DNA of 64,000 bases from NCBI GenBank assembly GCA_934120675.1, contig CAKOUU010000005.1, positions 1-64,000 of the forward strand, written 5' to 3'. Source of the DNA: an uncultured Clostridia bacterium (GTDB taxonomy: Bacteria; Bacillota; Clostridia; TANB77; CAG-508). Below the pieces are notes generated by a model. That model was not told the origin of the DNA, did no database searches, and worked only from the letters and a program-made list of their open reading frames with translations. The stretch's first letter is position 1. Every line of letters begins with the position of its first letter. Made by a program: the position numbers and the translations under genes. Positions 43,394-52,677 of this stretch are shown here, piece by piece.

Positions 43394-45097
43394 ATGAATA
43401 TTATGAAAATAAAAGATTTTATTAATGATGCATTTGGCTATACGCCAAAAGAAGTATATCAGTTTACATTACCAACAGACTCTGAAAATCCCGAGTCTAC
43501 TACAATTCAAAATAGTAAAAAAGTACCCGAAAAACCACAAAAAGTTTCAACTAATATTAATGCAAATTTAGAGTATGTGAAAACAAAATATAATACTTTG
43601 ATTAATAGTGACATTATAATTCGTGAGTTTATTTTGAATGCTCGTGGTAATCAATACAAGGCTTTTTTGCTTTATATTGATGGTATGGTAGATTCTCAAC
43701 TTTTAAATGATTTTGTTTTGGAATCTTTGATGCTACGAAATAGAAATAATCTTTTTGGTGGAGAGCAAAATAGAGTCATTTCTGAGACTGTTTCTAATAA
43801 TGTAACTGTAAGAAAAGTAAAAAGATTTAATTTAGCAGATTATATTGAAAGCTGTTTGATACCTCAAAATAGTTTAAAACAGCAAAATATTTTTGATGAT
43901 ATTTTTGCTGGTGTTAATTCTGGAAACTGTGGATTGTTTGTTGATACTCTATCTGTAGGTTTTGATATTGATGTTAAAGGTTTTAAGCAAAGAAGTATTG
44001 CAAAGCCTGAAAATGAGGTTGTTATTAAAGGTGCACATGAGGCATTTGTTGAAAATTTACGTACAAATACTTCTCTTATACGAAGGTTTACTAATAATGA
44101 AAATTTAGTTATAGAAAATGTAAAAGTCGGAAAGATAACAAAAACTAATTGTGCTTTATGCTATGTAAAAGATATTGCAAATGATGATTTGGTTGCAGAA
44201 GCAAAGTATCGACTTAATAATTTAGATATTGATTCTCTTCTTTCTGCTGGAGAATTAGAGCAATTATTATCAGAGACTAATTTTTTAGGCGTTCCAAAAA
44301 TTCTTGTTTCTGAAAGACCTGATAGTGCAGTAAAGTCATTACTTCAAGGTAGGGTTATTATTATTGTAAATGGTTCACCATATGCTTTAATTCTACCTGC
44401 AGTATTAATTGACTTTTTATCGTCTCCAGAAGATAAAAACCTAAAACCCATTTTTGCAAACTTTTTAAAAGTAATTAGAATAATTTCTGCTTTTTTTGCT
44501 TTATTATTGCCTGGTCTTTATGTTGCAATTACCAGTTTTCATAGAGAGATTATACCAACTGAATTATTGTATTCTATATTATCTTCTAGGCAAAGTGTTC
44601 CTTTCCCTATAATATTAGAAATTGTTATAATGGAAATTTCTTTTGAAATTATTAGAGAAGCTGGATTAAGGGTTCCTTCCCCTATTGGTCCTACTATTGG
44701 TATTGTTGGGGCTTTGGTTTTAGGTCAGGCTGCTGTAAGTGCTGGTATTGTTAGTCCTATACTAATTATTATTGTTGCTATTACAGGTATGAGCTCTTTT
44801 GCTATTCCAGATTTTACTTTTAGTTTTCATTTAAGATTTTTTAGGTTTGCATTTGTTTTTCTTGGTTACCTTGCAGGATTTTTAGGTATTGGAATAGGTA
44901 TTTTTGTGTATATATCAGCTTTATGTGATTTAGAAACTTTTGGTGTTTCTTATACTGCACCATATGCTCCTGTAATGAACTCAAAAAATAATGGCTTTCT
45001 GCTTTCTCCAATTTGGAAAAGGGAAAGCAGACCTACTTTTTTAGCAACAAAAAGAATAAAAAAACAAAATAAAATATCAATGAAGTGGAGGTTTTAA
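43394..45097 (+). CDS. gerAA: Spore germinant receptor A subunit (GerA family)
   Basis: 567 residues. Soluble N-terminal region with YKAFLLYIDGMVDSQLLNDF, then about five membrane helices after the conserved YALILPAVLIDFLSSPEDK, and a core with ISFEIIREAGLRVPSPIGPT. Spores use these receptors to sense nutrients. No good ribosome binding site precedes either ATG (43394 or 43403), and a clear sigma-G promoter was not recognised. Confidence 0.94.
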   Translation: MNIMKIKDFINDAFGYTPKEVYQFTLPTDSENPESTTIQNSKKVPEKPQKVSTNINANLEYVKTKYNTLINSDIIIREFILNARGNQYKAFLLYIDGMVDSQLLNDFVLESLMLRNRNNLFGGEQNRVISETVSNNVTVRKVKRFNLADYIESCLIPQNSLKQQNIFDDIFAGVNSGNCGLFVDTLSVGFDIDVKGFKQRSIAKPENEVVIKGAHEAFVENLRTNTSLIRRFTNNENLVIENVKVGKITKTNCALCYVKDIANDDLVAEAKYRLNNLDIDSLLSAGELEQLLSETNFLGVPKILVSERPDSAVKSLLQGRVIIIVNGSPYALILPAVLIDFLSSPEDKNLKPIFANFLKVIRIISAFFALLLPGLYVAITSFHREIIPTELLYSILSSRQSVPFPIILEIVIMEISFEIIREAGLRVPSPIGPTIGIVGALVLGQAAVSAGIVSPILIIIVAITGMSSFAIPDFTFSFHLRFFRFAFVFLGYLAGFLGIGIGIFVYISALCDLETFGVSYTAPYAPVMNSKNNGFLLSPIWKRESRPTFLATKRIKKQNKISMKWRF

Positions 45098-45099
45098 TT

Positions 45100-46191
45100 A
45101 TGTCAAAGTCAAAGCTTGGAACAGTTGAAGCGATTGCTCTTATACTGTCTGTCCTTGCTCCATTTACAGTTATTTCGCTTTCACAAACCTTAATAAATGA
45201 ACTAAAATCAAGTATTTTATTAAACATTTTTTATGTTGGTACAATTTGCTTATTTATAGTATTTCTGATTTGTACTTTATTTAAGAATTTTCCCGGCTTG
45301 GATATTATTGATATTTCTAAGTTTTTGGGTGGAAATGTATTAAAAAATATTATTGGCTTTGCATTTATTATATATTTTGTAATCACATCTTCTATGTTAT
45401 TGCGAAATTTTTGTGAAGGACTCAAAATTGTATATTATCCTTATACAAATATATTATATATTATACTTATTTTTATAATAACAATCACATTTTCAAATGA
45501 TTTGGGATTTAACTCCACTATAAAAACAACAACAATTATATTTCCTATTCTTTTGGTTAGTATTTTACTTATATTTATTGGAAATTTAGATAACTTTTCT
45601 TTCCAGAAAATTCTTCCAATATTAGGTAATGGTTATAAAAGTACATTTATTTTAGGTCTATCTAATATTGGTACTTTTTCTGGTATTGTATATATGTATC
45701 TTCTTCCTCCACTTTTAAATGAACCTAAGAAATATAAAAAAATTTGTATTTTATCAATAATATTATCTATACTTTTTATTTTTATGTGTGTTGCTACTTT
45801 ATTATTTATGTTTTCAATTTATATTAATACAGATGAAATTATGCCTTTGTTCTCTGTAAGTAAATACATTGAGTTTGGTAACTTTTTTCAGCGATTTGAA
45901 GCACTATTCTTGCTTATATGGACAATTTCATTTTGCTGTTATCTAAGTATATCTTTAAAATTTTCTACTTACATTTTTGCAAAATTATATACTTTATCAG
46001 ATACTTCTCAAATGATATCAATATTTTCAATTATAACATTTGCTATTGCTTTATTTCCTTCTAGCTATTATATATCTCATTTTTTTGAGACTTATATTTA
46101 TAGGATATTAAGTATTTCAATAATGATTTTAGGACTTTTTATATTATTTTTAGCTTATATTAAAAAAAGGATGGTGAAAAAATTTGAATAA
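45100..46191 (+). CDS. gerAB: Germinant receptor B subunit (GerAB/GerB permease family)
   Basis: 363 residues with about ten transmembrane helices, of the amino-acid-permease-like GerB family that binds the germinant: GTVEAIALILSVLAPFTVIS at the start, then FPGLDIIDISKFLGGNVLKN. The ATG at 45100 follows GTGGAGG, 3 nt after gerAA ends. Confidence 0.92.
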   Translation: MSKSKLGTVEAIALILSVLAPFTVISLSQTLINELKSSILLNIFYVGTICLFIVFLICTLFKNFPGLDIIDISKFLGGNVLKNIIGFAFIIYFVITSSMLLRNFCEGLKIVYYPYTNILYIILIFIITITFSNDLGFNSTIKTTTIIFPILLVSILLIFIGNLDNFSFQKILPILGNGYKSTFILGLSNIGTFSGIVYMYLLPPLLNEPKKYKKICILSIILSILFIFMCVATLLFMFSIYINTDEIMPLFSVSKYIEFGNFFQRFEALFLLIWTISFCCYLSISLKFSTYIFAKLYTLSDTSQMISIFSIITFAIALFPSSYYISHFFETYIYRILSISIMILGLFILFLAYIKKRMVKKFE

Positions 46192-47401
46192 AATTTTTAT
46201 AAAGTTATTTATTATTGTATTAATTCTTGTTCTTCTTGTTGCATTTTCTTCATCATACGGAGCTTTAAATATTGATAATTTAGCATTTGCCGTTGCTTTG
46301 GGAATCGATACTTCTGAAACAAAAGGACTTAAAGTAACATTTCAATTTGTAAATCCTCCATCAACAAGTGAGGGTTCAAATCAGGAAGCAAATATTTTTG
46401 AGGATACTGTTGAAGCTACATCGATTCCAAATGCAATTAATATTATGAATAGCTATCTTGCAAGAAAGATTGATTTATCACATTGTAGAAGTATTGTTTT
46501 TTCAGAGGATGTTGCAAAAAATGGTATTTCTGATCATGTTTATACTTTAATGAATGATGTTCAAGTTAGGCCTTCTTCAAATATTATTACAACAACATGT
46601 ACTGCTTATGAATATATAAAGAATTCTATACCGAGCCTTGAAACTTCAATTACAAGGTATTATGATATTTTCCCTAGTTCAGGAAAATATACAGGCTATG
46701 TATCTGATGCAACTATTGGTGAATTTTATAATTCTCTTTTATGTAACGCCTGTGATCCACATACGATTTTAGGTGGAGTAAGTTCTACTTCTTCAACTAA
46801 TTCTCAATCAACTGTTTCAACCGATTCTAATATAAAATCTGGATCTTCTCCAATTTCTGGTATGCGCTCTGCTGAAAGCATTGGTATTGTAGCATTTAAG
46901 CATGACAAATTAGTTGGTGAACTTGATGCAATTGAAACAATATGTTTTCATATTTTAAAAAATAATATCAATAGTTTTATTATAACTGTTCCATCGCCTA
47001 AAGATAATACATTTAAAATTGATCTTTTGGTTACTCCTAAAGGCACTTGCAAAACAAAAGTTGATATTGTAAATGGTTCTCCTTATGTAAAAATAAATGG
47101 TTCTTTTAATGCTAAAATTTACTCTATGGACGAAGATAAAAATTACCTAGACTGTGATTTTCTTGATTCTCTTTCTAATACTTGTAATATTTATTTAGAA
47201 AATGTTTTATTGAATTATCTGTATAAAACTTCTTTAGAATTCAAGAGTGACATAAGTGGCATTGGTAAATATGCTTTATCTAATTTTTCTACTACCAGTG
47301 AGTTTAAGGATTTCAATTGGTCTAATAATTATATGAATTCAACTTTTAACGTGAATATTAATACTACTATTGATTCAGGTTTTTTATTGAATAAAACTTA
47401 A
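46184..47401 (+). CDS. gerAC: Germinant receptor C subunit (Ger(x)C family) without a lipobox
   Basis: 405 residues, TTG start overlapping gerAB. FAVALGIDTSETKGLKVTFQ and a long domain with NIMNSYLARKIDLSHCRSIV and the C-terminal part ending in FSTTSEFKDFNWSNN identify it. Usual C subunits are lipoproteins; here the N-terminal hydrophobic segment (LFIIVLILVLLVAFSSSYGA) has no Cys, so anchoring must be by an uncleaved helix or the protein is released. GGATGG precedes the start. Confidence 0.88.
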   Translation: MNKIFIKLFIIVLILVLLVAFSSSYGALNIDNLAFAVALGIDTSETKGLKVTFQFVNPPSTSEGSNQEANIFEDTVEATSIPNAINIMNSYLARKIDLSHCRSIVFSEDVAKNGISDHVYTLMNDVQVRPSSNIITTTCTAYEYIKNSIPSLETSITRYYDIFPSSGKYTGYVSDATIGEFYNSLLCNACDPHTILGGVSSTSSTNSQSTVSTDSNIKSGSSPISGMRSAESIGIVAFKHDKLVGELDAIETICFHILKNNINSFIITVPSPKDNTFKIDLLVTPKGTCKTKVDIVNGSPYVKINGSFNAKIYSMDEDKNYLDCDFLDSLSNTCNIYLENVLLNYLYKTSLEFKSDISGIGKYALSNFSTTSEFKDFNWSNNYMNSTFNVNINTTIDSGFLLNKT

Positions 47402-47417
47402 ATGTAGAGGTGATTTT

Positions 47418-47597
47418 GTGCTTAATTATTTTTTTAATTTTTTGTTTTTTATTTTTAGTATTTTTGTTTTGTTGAAGTCTGTTTTTTATGCTTTGTATGA
47501 GATTAAGTCTCAAGATAATAAATCTGGTGGGATTGCTGTTATTGTTTTTTCTGTTATTGTTATTGTTCTTGCTAATGTAGTTGTTTTCTTGAAATAA
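47418..47597 (+). CDS. Small two-helix membrane protein, candidate germinant receptor D subunit
   Basis: 59 residues from a GTG preceded by AGAGGTG, 17 nt after gerAC. Two membrane helices (FFNFLFFIFSIFVLLKSVFY and AVIVFSVIVIVLANVVVFLK) are joined by a short polar loop (EIKSQDNKSGG). Bacillus gerA-type operons often carry a D gene of similar size and two-helix layout that tunes germination. Homology cannot be judged by eye; the position and topology are the evidence. Confidence 0.65.
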   Translation: MLNYFFNFLFFIFSIFVLLKSVFYALYEIKSQDNKSGGIAVIVFSVIVIVLANVVVFLK

Positions 47598-47636
47598 ATT
47601 CGGGATTGAAGACCTGTCCCCCAATCCCGAATTTTT
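47595..47636. terminator. Bidirectional terminator, GGGATT...AATCCC repeat copy 2
   Basis: Arms AAATTCGGGATTG/CAATCCCGAATTT around AAGACCTGTCCCC. It ends the germination operon (+) and rnr (-), and shares loop words with the repeats at 3667 and 62553. Confidence 0.9.
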
Positions 47637-49752
47637 ATTTTACTATTTCAAAATCAATTTGTCTTAGCATCTTATTAGCAGAAATAACCCTAATCTTAAC
47701 CTTATCTCCAATTTTATAAGTTGTATTTGTCTTTTCTCCAATAAGTCTTTTTCTCTCTTCATCGTAAATAAAATACTCGTCACCCAAATTTTCAAATCTA
47801 ATCAAGCCTTCAACTGTATTTTCTAGTTCAACAAAAATACCAAATTGAGTAACTGAAGAAACAATTCCTTCATATTCTTCACCAATTTTATTTTGCATAT
47901 ATTCAGCCTTTTTCAAGTCTTCACTATCTCTTTCAACCTTAGTTGCAATTTTTTCTCTTTCTGATGATGATGCCGCTCTTTGCTGTGCTTTTTCTTGATA
48001 TTCTTCTATCCATTTATCGTCTACAACATAATTGACTTCCAAATATTTTGAGATTATTCTGTGTATAAACAAGTCAGGATATCTTCTTATTGGTGATGTA
48101 AAGTGACAATAATATTTACTTGCAATTCCAAAGTGTCCTTTGTTTTCTGATTCATATCTTGCAACTTTAAGTGTTCTTAGTATTAATGTTGATACTACTT
48201 TTTCTTCGTCTTTCCCTTTTATTTCTTCAAGTATTTTTGATACTTCTGTTGGATATACTTTTTCATTTACTACTTTTATTTTTAATCCAAAATTGAATAA
48301 GAATTTATTTAAATCTTTTATTTTATCTAGGTCTGGGTCTTCGTGAACCCTATAAATAAATGGTGCTTCTAGCCAATAGAATTTCTCTGCAATTGCTTCA
48401 TTTGCACTTAGCATAAATTGTTCTATTATTTCATTACTAAAGCTTGTTTCATATTTTCCTACATTTATTGCCCATCCATCTTGGTCTAAATCAATTTTAC
48501 TTTCTGGTATGTCTAAATTTAAATATCCTTGTTTTAATCTTCTTTCTTTTAAAATTGTTGCAAGTTCTGCCATTAATTCAAAGTCTTTTATATATTTTTC
48601 ATATTTTTTTAGCACTTCTTTGTCAGATTTATCTAAGATTTTTTGTACATCGTGATAGTTCATTCTTTCGCGTACATTTATTATTCCTTTATACACTTCT
48701 GTTGATATAGTTTTTCCTTCTGGATTTATTTCCATTGAACATGAAAGTGTGAATCTGTCTTCTCCTGCATTTAAACTGCATATTCCATTTGATAGTTCTC
48801 TTGGTAACATTGGTATTACTCTAGAAAGCATATATATACTTGTTCCTCTGATTTGTGCTTCTTTATCTAGAAAACTTCCTTCTCTTACATAATAGCTTAC
48901 ATCTGCTATATGAACATCTAATCTATAGTTTCCATTTTCTAATTTTGTAACTCTTACAGCGTCGTCTAAATCTTTTGCATCTTCACCATCTATTGTAAAA
49001 ATTACATGTTCTCTACAGTCAACACGATTTGGTATGTCTTTTGGGGCTATTTTATCACCATATTTTTTTGCTTCTTCCACAACTTGTTCTGGAAATGTGG
49101 ATGGTAGATTATATTCTTTGATTAGTGATAACATATCAACACCCGCTTGATTTGGGTCTCCTAAAACTTCTATAATTTTACCTTCTGCATTTTTTCCTTT
49201 TTCAGGATATTTTGTTATTTGTACTAATACTTTATATCCATTTCTAGCTTTTCCAAAATTATTTTTTGATATAAATATGTCTGTTCCAAAGCTTTTTTCG
49301 TCTGGTACTACAAATCCAAAGTTTTGACTTTTTTGGAATGTTCCAACTACTGTGTCTTTTTCGTGTTTTATTATTTTTTTGATTTTTCCTTCTGCTCTTT
49401 TTATCTTATTTTTTTCTTCTGTTATTTCAACTAAAACTCTGTCTCCATTTAAGGCATTTAATGAGTCTTCTTTTGATATATATATTTCGTCTTCTTGATT
49501 TTCTATTTTTACAAATCCAAATCCTTTTTGATTTTTTCTATATATACCTTCTACAAAGTTTTCGCCTATTAGTCTATATCTGTTTTTCTTATTTTTTACT
49601 ACCTTATAATTTTCTTCCAGGCTTCTTAGTGTTTGTGTGAATTCATTGTATTCTTTTTTTGGTACTCCTAATATAATTGCTATTTCTTTTGCTTTCATTG
49701 GAGTATAGTTTTCGTCTTTCATGAATTCTAAAATAATATTTTCTTTATTCAT
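47635..49752 (-). CDS. rnr: Ribonuclease R
   Basis: 3'-5' exoribonuclease for structured RNA. 705 residues. Order: N-terminal winged helix, cold-shock domains (YRKNQKGFGFVKIE), the RNB core with catalytic Asp cluster FTIDGEDAKDLDDAVRV, HFTSPIRRYPDLFIHR, and a C-terminal S1 domain (YEGIVSSVTQFGIFVELENT). The usual secG-rnr linkage is broken by the next two genes. Confidence 0.97.
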   Translation of the reverse strand: MNKENIILEFMKDENYTPMKAKEIAIILGVPKKEYNEFTQTLRSLEENYKVVKNKKNRYRLIGENFVEGIYRKNQKGFGFVKIENQEDEIYISKEDSLNALNGDRVLVEITEEKNKIKRAEGKIKKIIKHEKDTVVGTFQKSQNFGFVVPDEKSFGTDIFISKNNFGKARNGYKVLVQITKYPEKGKNAEGKIIEVLGDPNQAGVDMLSLIKEYNLPSTFPEQVVEEAKKYGDKIAPKDIPNRVDCREHVIFTIDGEDAKDLDDAVRVTKLENGNYRLDVHIADVSYYVREGSFLDKEAQIRGTSIYMLSRVIPMLPRELSNGICSLNAGEDRFTLSCSMEINPEGKTISTEVYKGIINVRERMNYHDVQKILDKSDKEVLKKYEKYIKDFELMAELATILKERRLKQGYLNLDIPESKIDLDQDGWAINVGKYETSFSNEIIEQFMLSANEAIAEKFYWLEAPFIYRVHEDPDLDKIKDLNKFLFNFGLKIKVVNEKVYPTEVSKILEEIKGKDEEKVVSTLILRTLKVARYESENKGHFGIASKYYCHFTSPIRRYPDLFIHRIISKYLEVNYVVDDKWIEEYQEKAQQRAASSSEREKIATKVERDSEDLKKAEYMQNKIGEEYEGIVSSVTQFGIFVELENTVEGLIRFENLGDEYFIYDEERKRLIGEKTNTTYKIGDKVKIRVISANKMLRQIDFEIVK

Positions 49753-49768
49753 TTTTCTTCCTTTCTTT

Positions 49769-49991
49769 CTAAATTACTTCGTCATCAATCCATTTTAAAT
49801 AATCAGCATTTATGCTGTTAATTTCATAAATTGCAAATTCAAAACATTCATATATTTTTCCATTTCCAACTACTATTACTTTCAATAATATGCACACCAG
49901 CTGCAGGTTTTTTGGCTAATACAGTATCAATAACTTTATTTACTTCATTCATATTATCAAATGCAATTTCTATCATACAATATCTACTCAT
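49769..49991 (-). pseudogene. cutA: cutA remnant (internal deletion and frame change)
   Basis: The first frame reads YCMIEIAFDNMNEVNKVIDT and AAGVHIIESNSSWKWKN, matching the front half of CutA, a small trimeric protein. A second frame gives YECFEFAIYEINSINADYLK and WIDDEV, which matches the CutA ending (YEVPEI...YLxWIdEE). The middle of about 30 residues is missing and the frames do not join (223 nt, 3n+1), so this looks like a deletion derivative. The ATG has AGGAGG and overlaps the end of the KilA-N gene. Confidence 0.6.
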
Positions 49992-50853
49992 TTTTTCCTC
50001 CTATGGATTTTTGATTATCAAATTTTGCTATTCCTATTACATTATCATCATTAGCTAAAATGTTAATTTGTCTTTTTGCAGTTATATTTAGTTTTTCTAG
50101 TCTTTCTTTTTGACTAATATTATTTTCTATCATACTAGCGTTTAATACTTCTAAATTAGACAATACTACAAGGTGTAATATATCTGTATAATCCCTTATA
50201 TTACCATCTAGTTCAGGATTTTTTTCTCTCCATTCCTTTGCTGTCATTCCAAATAAAGCAACATTTATTACATCTGCCTCATTAGCATATACAAATAATT
50301 TTTGTTTATCTGTTAGTGTTGGAACAATATTTTCTTTAATACTATCTGTATGTATCCTATAATTTGTTTTTGATAAGCTCCTTCTAACTGACCATTCTAT
50401 TTTTTCTTGATATGCTTCATTATGTTTTAATCTCTCAAATTCTTGAATTAAATATAGCTTAAAAGCTGGGTCTATCCATGAAGCAAATTCTAATGCAATA
50501 TCGGGATGAGCAAATGTTCCACCATCATATTTTCCTCTTTTACTAATAAAACCTTTTGCATTAGTTGTATTTATCCATCTTGAAGGACTCATTGTAAAAG
50601 AATTATTTGCAGAGTCATTTTTAAACTCGCGAGATTCCGCTAGTTTAAATTTTTCATTAAACAGTTCTTCCCACAATGAATAAAAATCAAATGAGCTTTT
50701 ATTACTCATCCATTTAATAATAACATCTCCAGGGTTATCAGGATTTTTATATCTTGCCAAATCGGTTAGTGAAATATAATCTGTATTATCAATTCTCATA
50801 ACATTTATTAAATTATCTTTCACATTTATTTTTGCTGTAATTTTATTATTCAT
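49984..50853 (-). CDS. KilA-N domain protein
   Basis: 289 residues. YISLTDLARYKNPDNPGDVI, NTTNAKGFISKRGKYDGGTF and HPDIALEFASWIDPAFKLYL form a KilA-N domain, a DNA-binding module of phage antirepressors and accessory genes. The C-terminal half is helical, with YTDILHLVVLSNLEVLNASM resembling DUF-type regions in related proteins. It separates secG from rnr and is probably of mobile origin. No integrase or phage genes are nearby. Confidence 0.85.
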   Translation of the reverse strand: MNNKITAKINVKDNLINVMRIDNTDYISLTDLARYKNPDNPGDVIIKWMSNKSSFDFYSLWEELFNEKFKLAESREFKNDSANNSFTMSPSRWINTTNAKGFISKRGKYDGGTFAHPDIALEFASWIDPAFKLYLIQEFERLKHNEAYQEKIEWSVRRSLSKTNYRIHTDSIKENIVPTLTDKQKLFVYANEADVINVALFGMTAKEWREKNPELDGNIRDYTDILHLVVLSNLEVLNASMIENNISQKERLEKLNITAKRQINILANDDNVIGIAKFDNQKSIGGKNE

Positions 50854-51005
50854 AATATATTATTCTTCCTTCCATTACCTCTAATGATTTTATTTTAATC
50901 ATATAATTATTTTCTGTGTATTACTTATATCATAAATAAAGAAACATTGCAATATTTTTACGAATATTTGTTTTGTTTTTATATCTTTCCTACTATATAA
51001 AAAAA

Positions 51006-51034
51006 TGGGAAGAAAATATTGTAATATTCTCCCC
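51006..51034 (-). terminator. Terminator of secG
   Basis: Stem GGGAGAATATT/AATATTTTCTTCCC with TTTTTTTA following on the - strand. Confidence 0.75.
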
Positions 51035-51048
51035 CCACATCTTAATTT

Positions 51049-51297
51049 TTATGCTAAATATAATATTCCTAAAACTATAGTTAAAACACCAAAAACAATT
51101 GAAGATATTACCATTGTTCTTTTTTGTTTTCCCTCTTTAGTTCTACCTTTATTTTTCTCATAAAAGTTATTTGTTGATGAACCAGTAATTGTTTGTGATA
51201 ATCCAGCATCATCTTTAGTTTGTATTAATGCTAATACTATTACAACTAATGCTATAACAAAATATATCACTGTTAATATTGTTCTTATTATTTCCAT
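51049..51297 (-). CDS. secG: Preprotein translocase subunit SecG
   Basis: 82 residues with two membrane helices (ILTVIYFVIALVVIVLALIQ and VISSIVFGVLTIVLGILYLA). The linking segment QTKDDAGLSQTITGSSTNNF is the SecG signature region. AGGGAGGAA precedes the ATG. Confidence 0.93.
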   Translation of the reverse strand: MEIIRTILTVIYFVIALVVIVLALIQTKDDAGLSQTITGSSTNNFYEKNKGRTKEGKQKRTMVISSIVFGVLTIVLGILYLA

Positions 51298-51380
51298 CTA
51301 AATTTCCTCCCTGCGGTTTTATATTACTTGGCATATTTTATCATATATAATTTTAAAATGCAAGTAAACTATTCTCTATT

Positions 51381-52070
51381 TTAAAAAATCATTAAAATAA
51401 TAGTAAACACAATTGTTTTTATTAATACTTTACTTAAAAATTGAAAATTTGTAAGCTTGATTCCTACATCATTTAATTCATCATATTTATTTACAATTTT
51501 ATCAATTTCTTCATTGCTTGAAATCTTTAATTCTTGCATATATTCTTTGGCTAAAAATCTTGCTTTAATCATTGCGTCATTTTCAAGATATGTTCTTATT
51601 GCATAATATGTTAGTCCAAATATAATTAGTATTGATAAAAAGGTTGCACCAATAGGCAATATTTTTAAAATTGCTAAAATACATATTATATAAAAGTAAA
51701 TTAGATAAATATTTGAAAATATAAAGTTGAACCATAGTAATTTTTTACTTTGTATTGAGTGTAAACATTCATGTGCAATTGTTTGAATTCTTGTATAACT
51801 TTCTTTTAAATCTGCAATAAATATTTTATTACTTGTTACTAAGTATAATGTTGTGTTTGAATTTTTATCTTCTTCAATTTTTACATTTTCATTTTTTAAT
51901 TTTTTCAAATACCACTTGCATATTTCTATGTTTTCCGGATATTTTTGTGTTAGCTTATCTAATTCTTTGTCTTCACCTATTTGTTTTATTTTTTTAATGT
52001 TTACGTCAAATATATATCTTGATATCAGATATATTATTATCATAATTATTAGTAAAATTATTAATTCCAT
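51381..52070 (-). CDS. Putative membrane zinc metallopeptidase
   Basis: 229 residues. N-terminal anchor helix, zinc motif HECLH at about residue 103 (IAHECLHSIQSKKLLW), then two membrane helices. It resembles the YugP-like zinc peptidase group, where the motif is usually HECGH. Substrate unknown. It stands alone after secG. Confidence 0.65.
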   Translation of the reverse strand: MELIILLIIMIIIYLISRYIFDVNIKKIKQIGEDKELDKLTQKYPENIEICKWYLKKLKNENVKIEEDKNSNTTLYLVTSNKIFIADLKESYTRIQTIAHECLHSIQSKKLLWFNFIFSNIYLIYFYIICILAILKILPIGATFLSILIIFGLTYYAIRTYLENDAMIKARFLAKEYMQELKISSNEEIDKIVNKYDELNDVGIKLTNFQFLSKVLIKTIVFTIILMIF

Positions 52071-52194
52071 TTTTATTTATTCCCTTCTTGAAAATATTAT
52101 TCTCAGTTGGAAAAGAATTAAAATTTGATGTGTTGTTACTTGATAATATTTTTTTGATGCTTACTGATATATTGTAACGATGTATCTAAAATTT

Positions 52195-52530
52195 TTATTT
52201 TATAACATCAATTACTGCATCACCAATTATTTTATTGACATCTGCTAAAACGATGTTAAATTTTGTTTCTGCTTCAAAAAATCTTGCTGCATCTTGATTT
52301 TCAAAAAGTTCAATATATAATTGTTGAACTTTTTTAGTTTTTTCTTCGTCATTTTTTCCTGTTTGCATTGCAACTATTTGTGCTTCATATCTTGCTGTTT
52401 CAAATTCTTCTATTCTCTTTTTTAGTTCTGGATTTAAGCTTAATGCTTCTTTTGCCATTTTGTAATTAACATATTCTTCTGATTGTTTTAATTCTTGTGC
52501 TAGTTTATTTGCTGTATCATATATATTCAT
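52195..52530 (-). CDS. YlbF/YmcA family protein
   Basis: 111 residues, all helical: IYDTANKLAQELKQSEEYVN, NPELKKRIEEFETARYEAQI. In Bacillus the YlbF-YmcA-YaaT complex guides RNase Y and affects competence and sporulation. No iron-sulfur Cys is present in this copy. Confidence 0.85.
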   Translation of the reverse strand: MNIYDTANKLAQELKQSEEYVNYKMAKEALSLNPELKKRIEEFETARYEAQIVAMQTGKNDEEKTKKVQQLYIELFENQDAARFFEAETKFNIVLADVNKIIGDAVIDVIK

Positions 52531-52599
52531 TTTTTCACATCCTTTCTTTCAATGTTATTATGAACGTTTATATATTTTTCATAATACAAAAATAGAATT

Positions 52600-52629
52600 T
52601 AGGTTGAAAAATGATATTTTTTCAACCTA
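52600..52629 (-). terminator. Hairpin terminator after the yerB-like gene
   Basis: Stem AGGTTGAAAAA/TTTTTTCAACCT, with a T-rich tail on the - strand. Confidence 0.65.
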
Positions 52630-52647
52630 TTTTATATTATAATATGT

Positions 52648-52675
52648 GCCAATGTTATTAATGCCCGCTTTTGTT
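52648..52675. repeat. 28-bp repeat shared with the trmR 3' flank
   Basis: GCCAATGTTATTAATGCCCG then CTTTTGTT, 25 of 28 positions identical to 37114-37141. Both copies end 1-2 nt from a stop codon on the - strand. Confidence 0.75.
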
Positions 52676-52677
52676 CT

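Noticed and set aside
49769..49991. cutA frame change as a third CGG-type programmed shift
   Set aside because: There is no CGG at the break, and about 30 central residues are missing, so a deletion remnant is the simpler reading.
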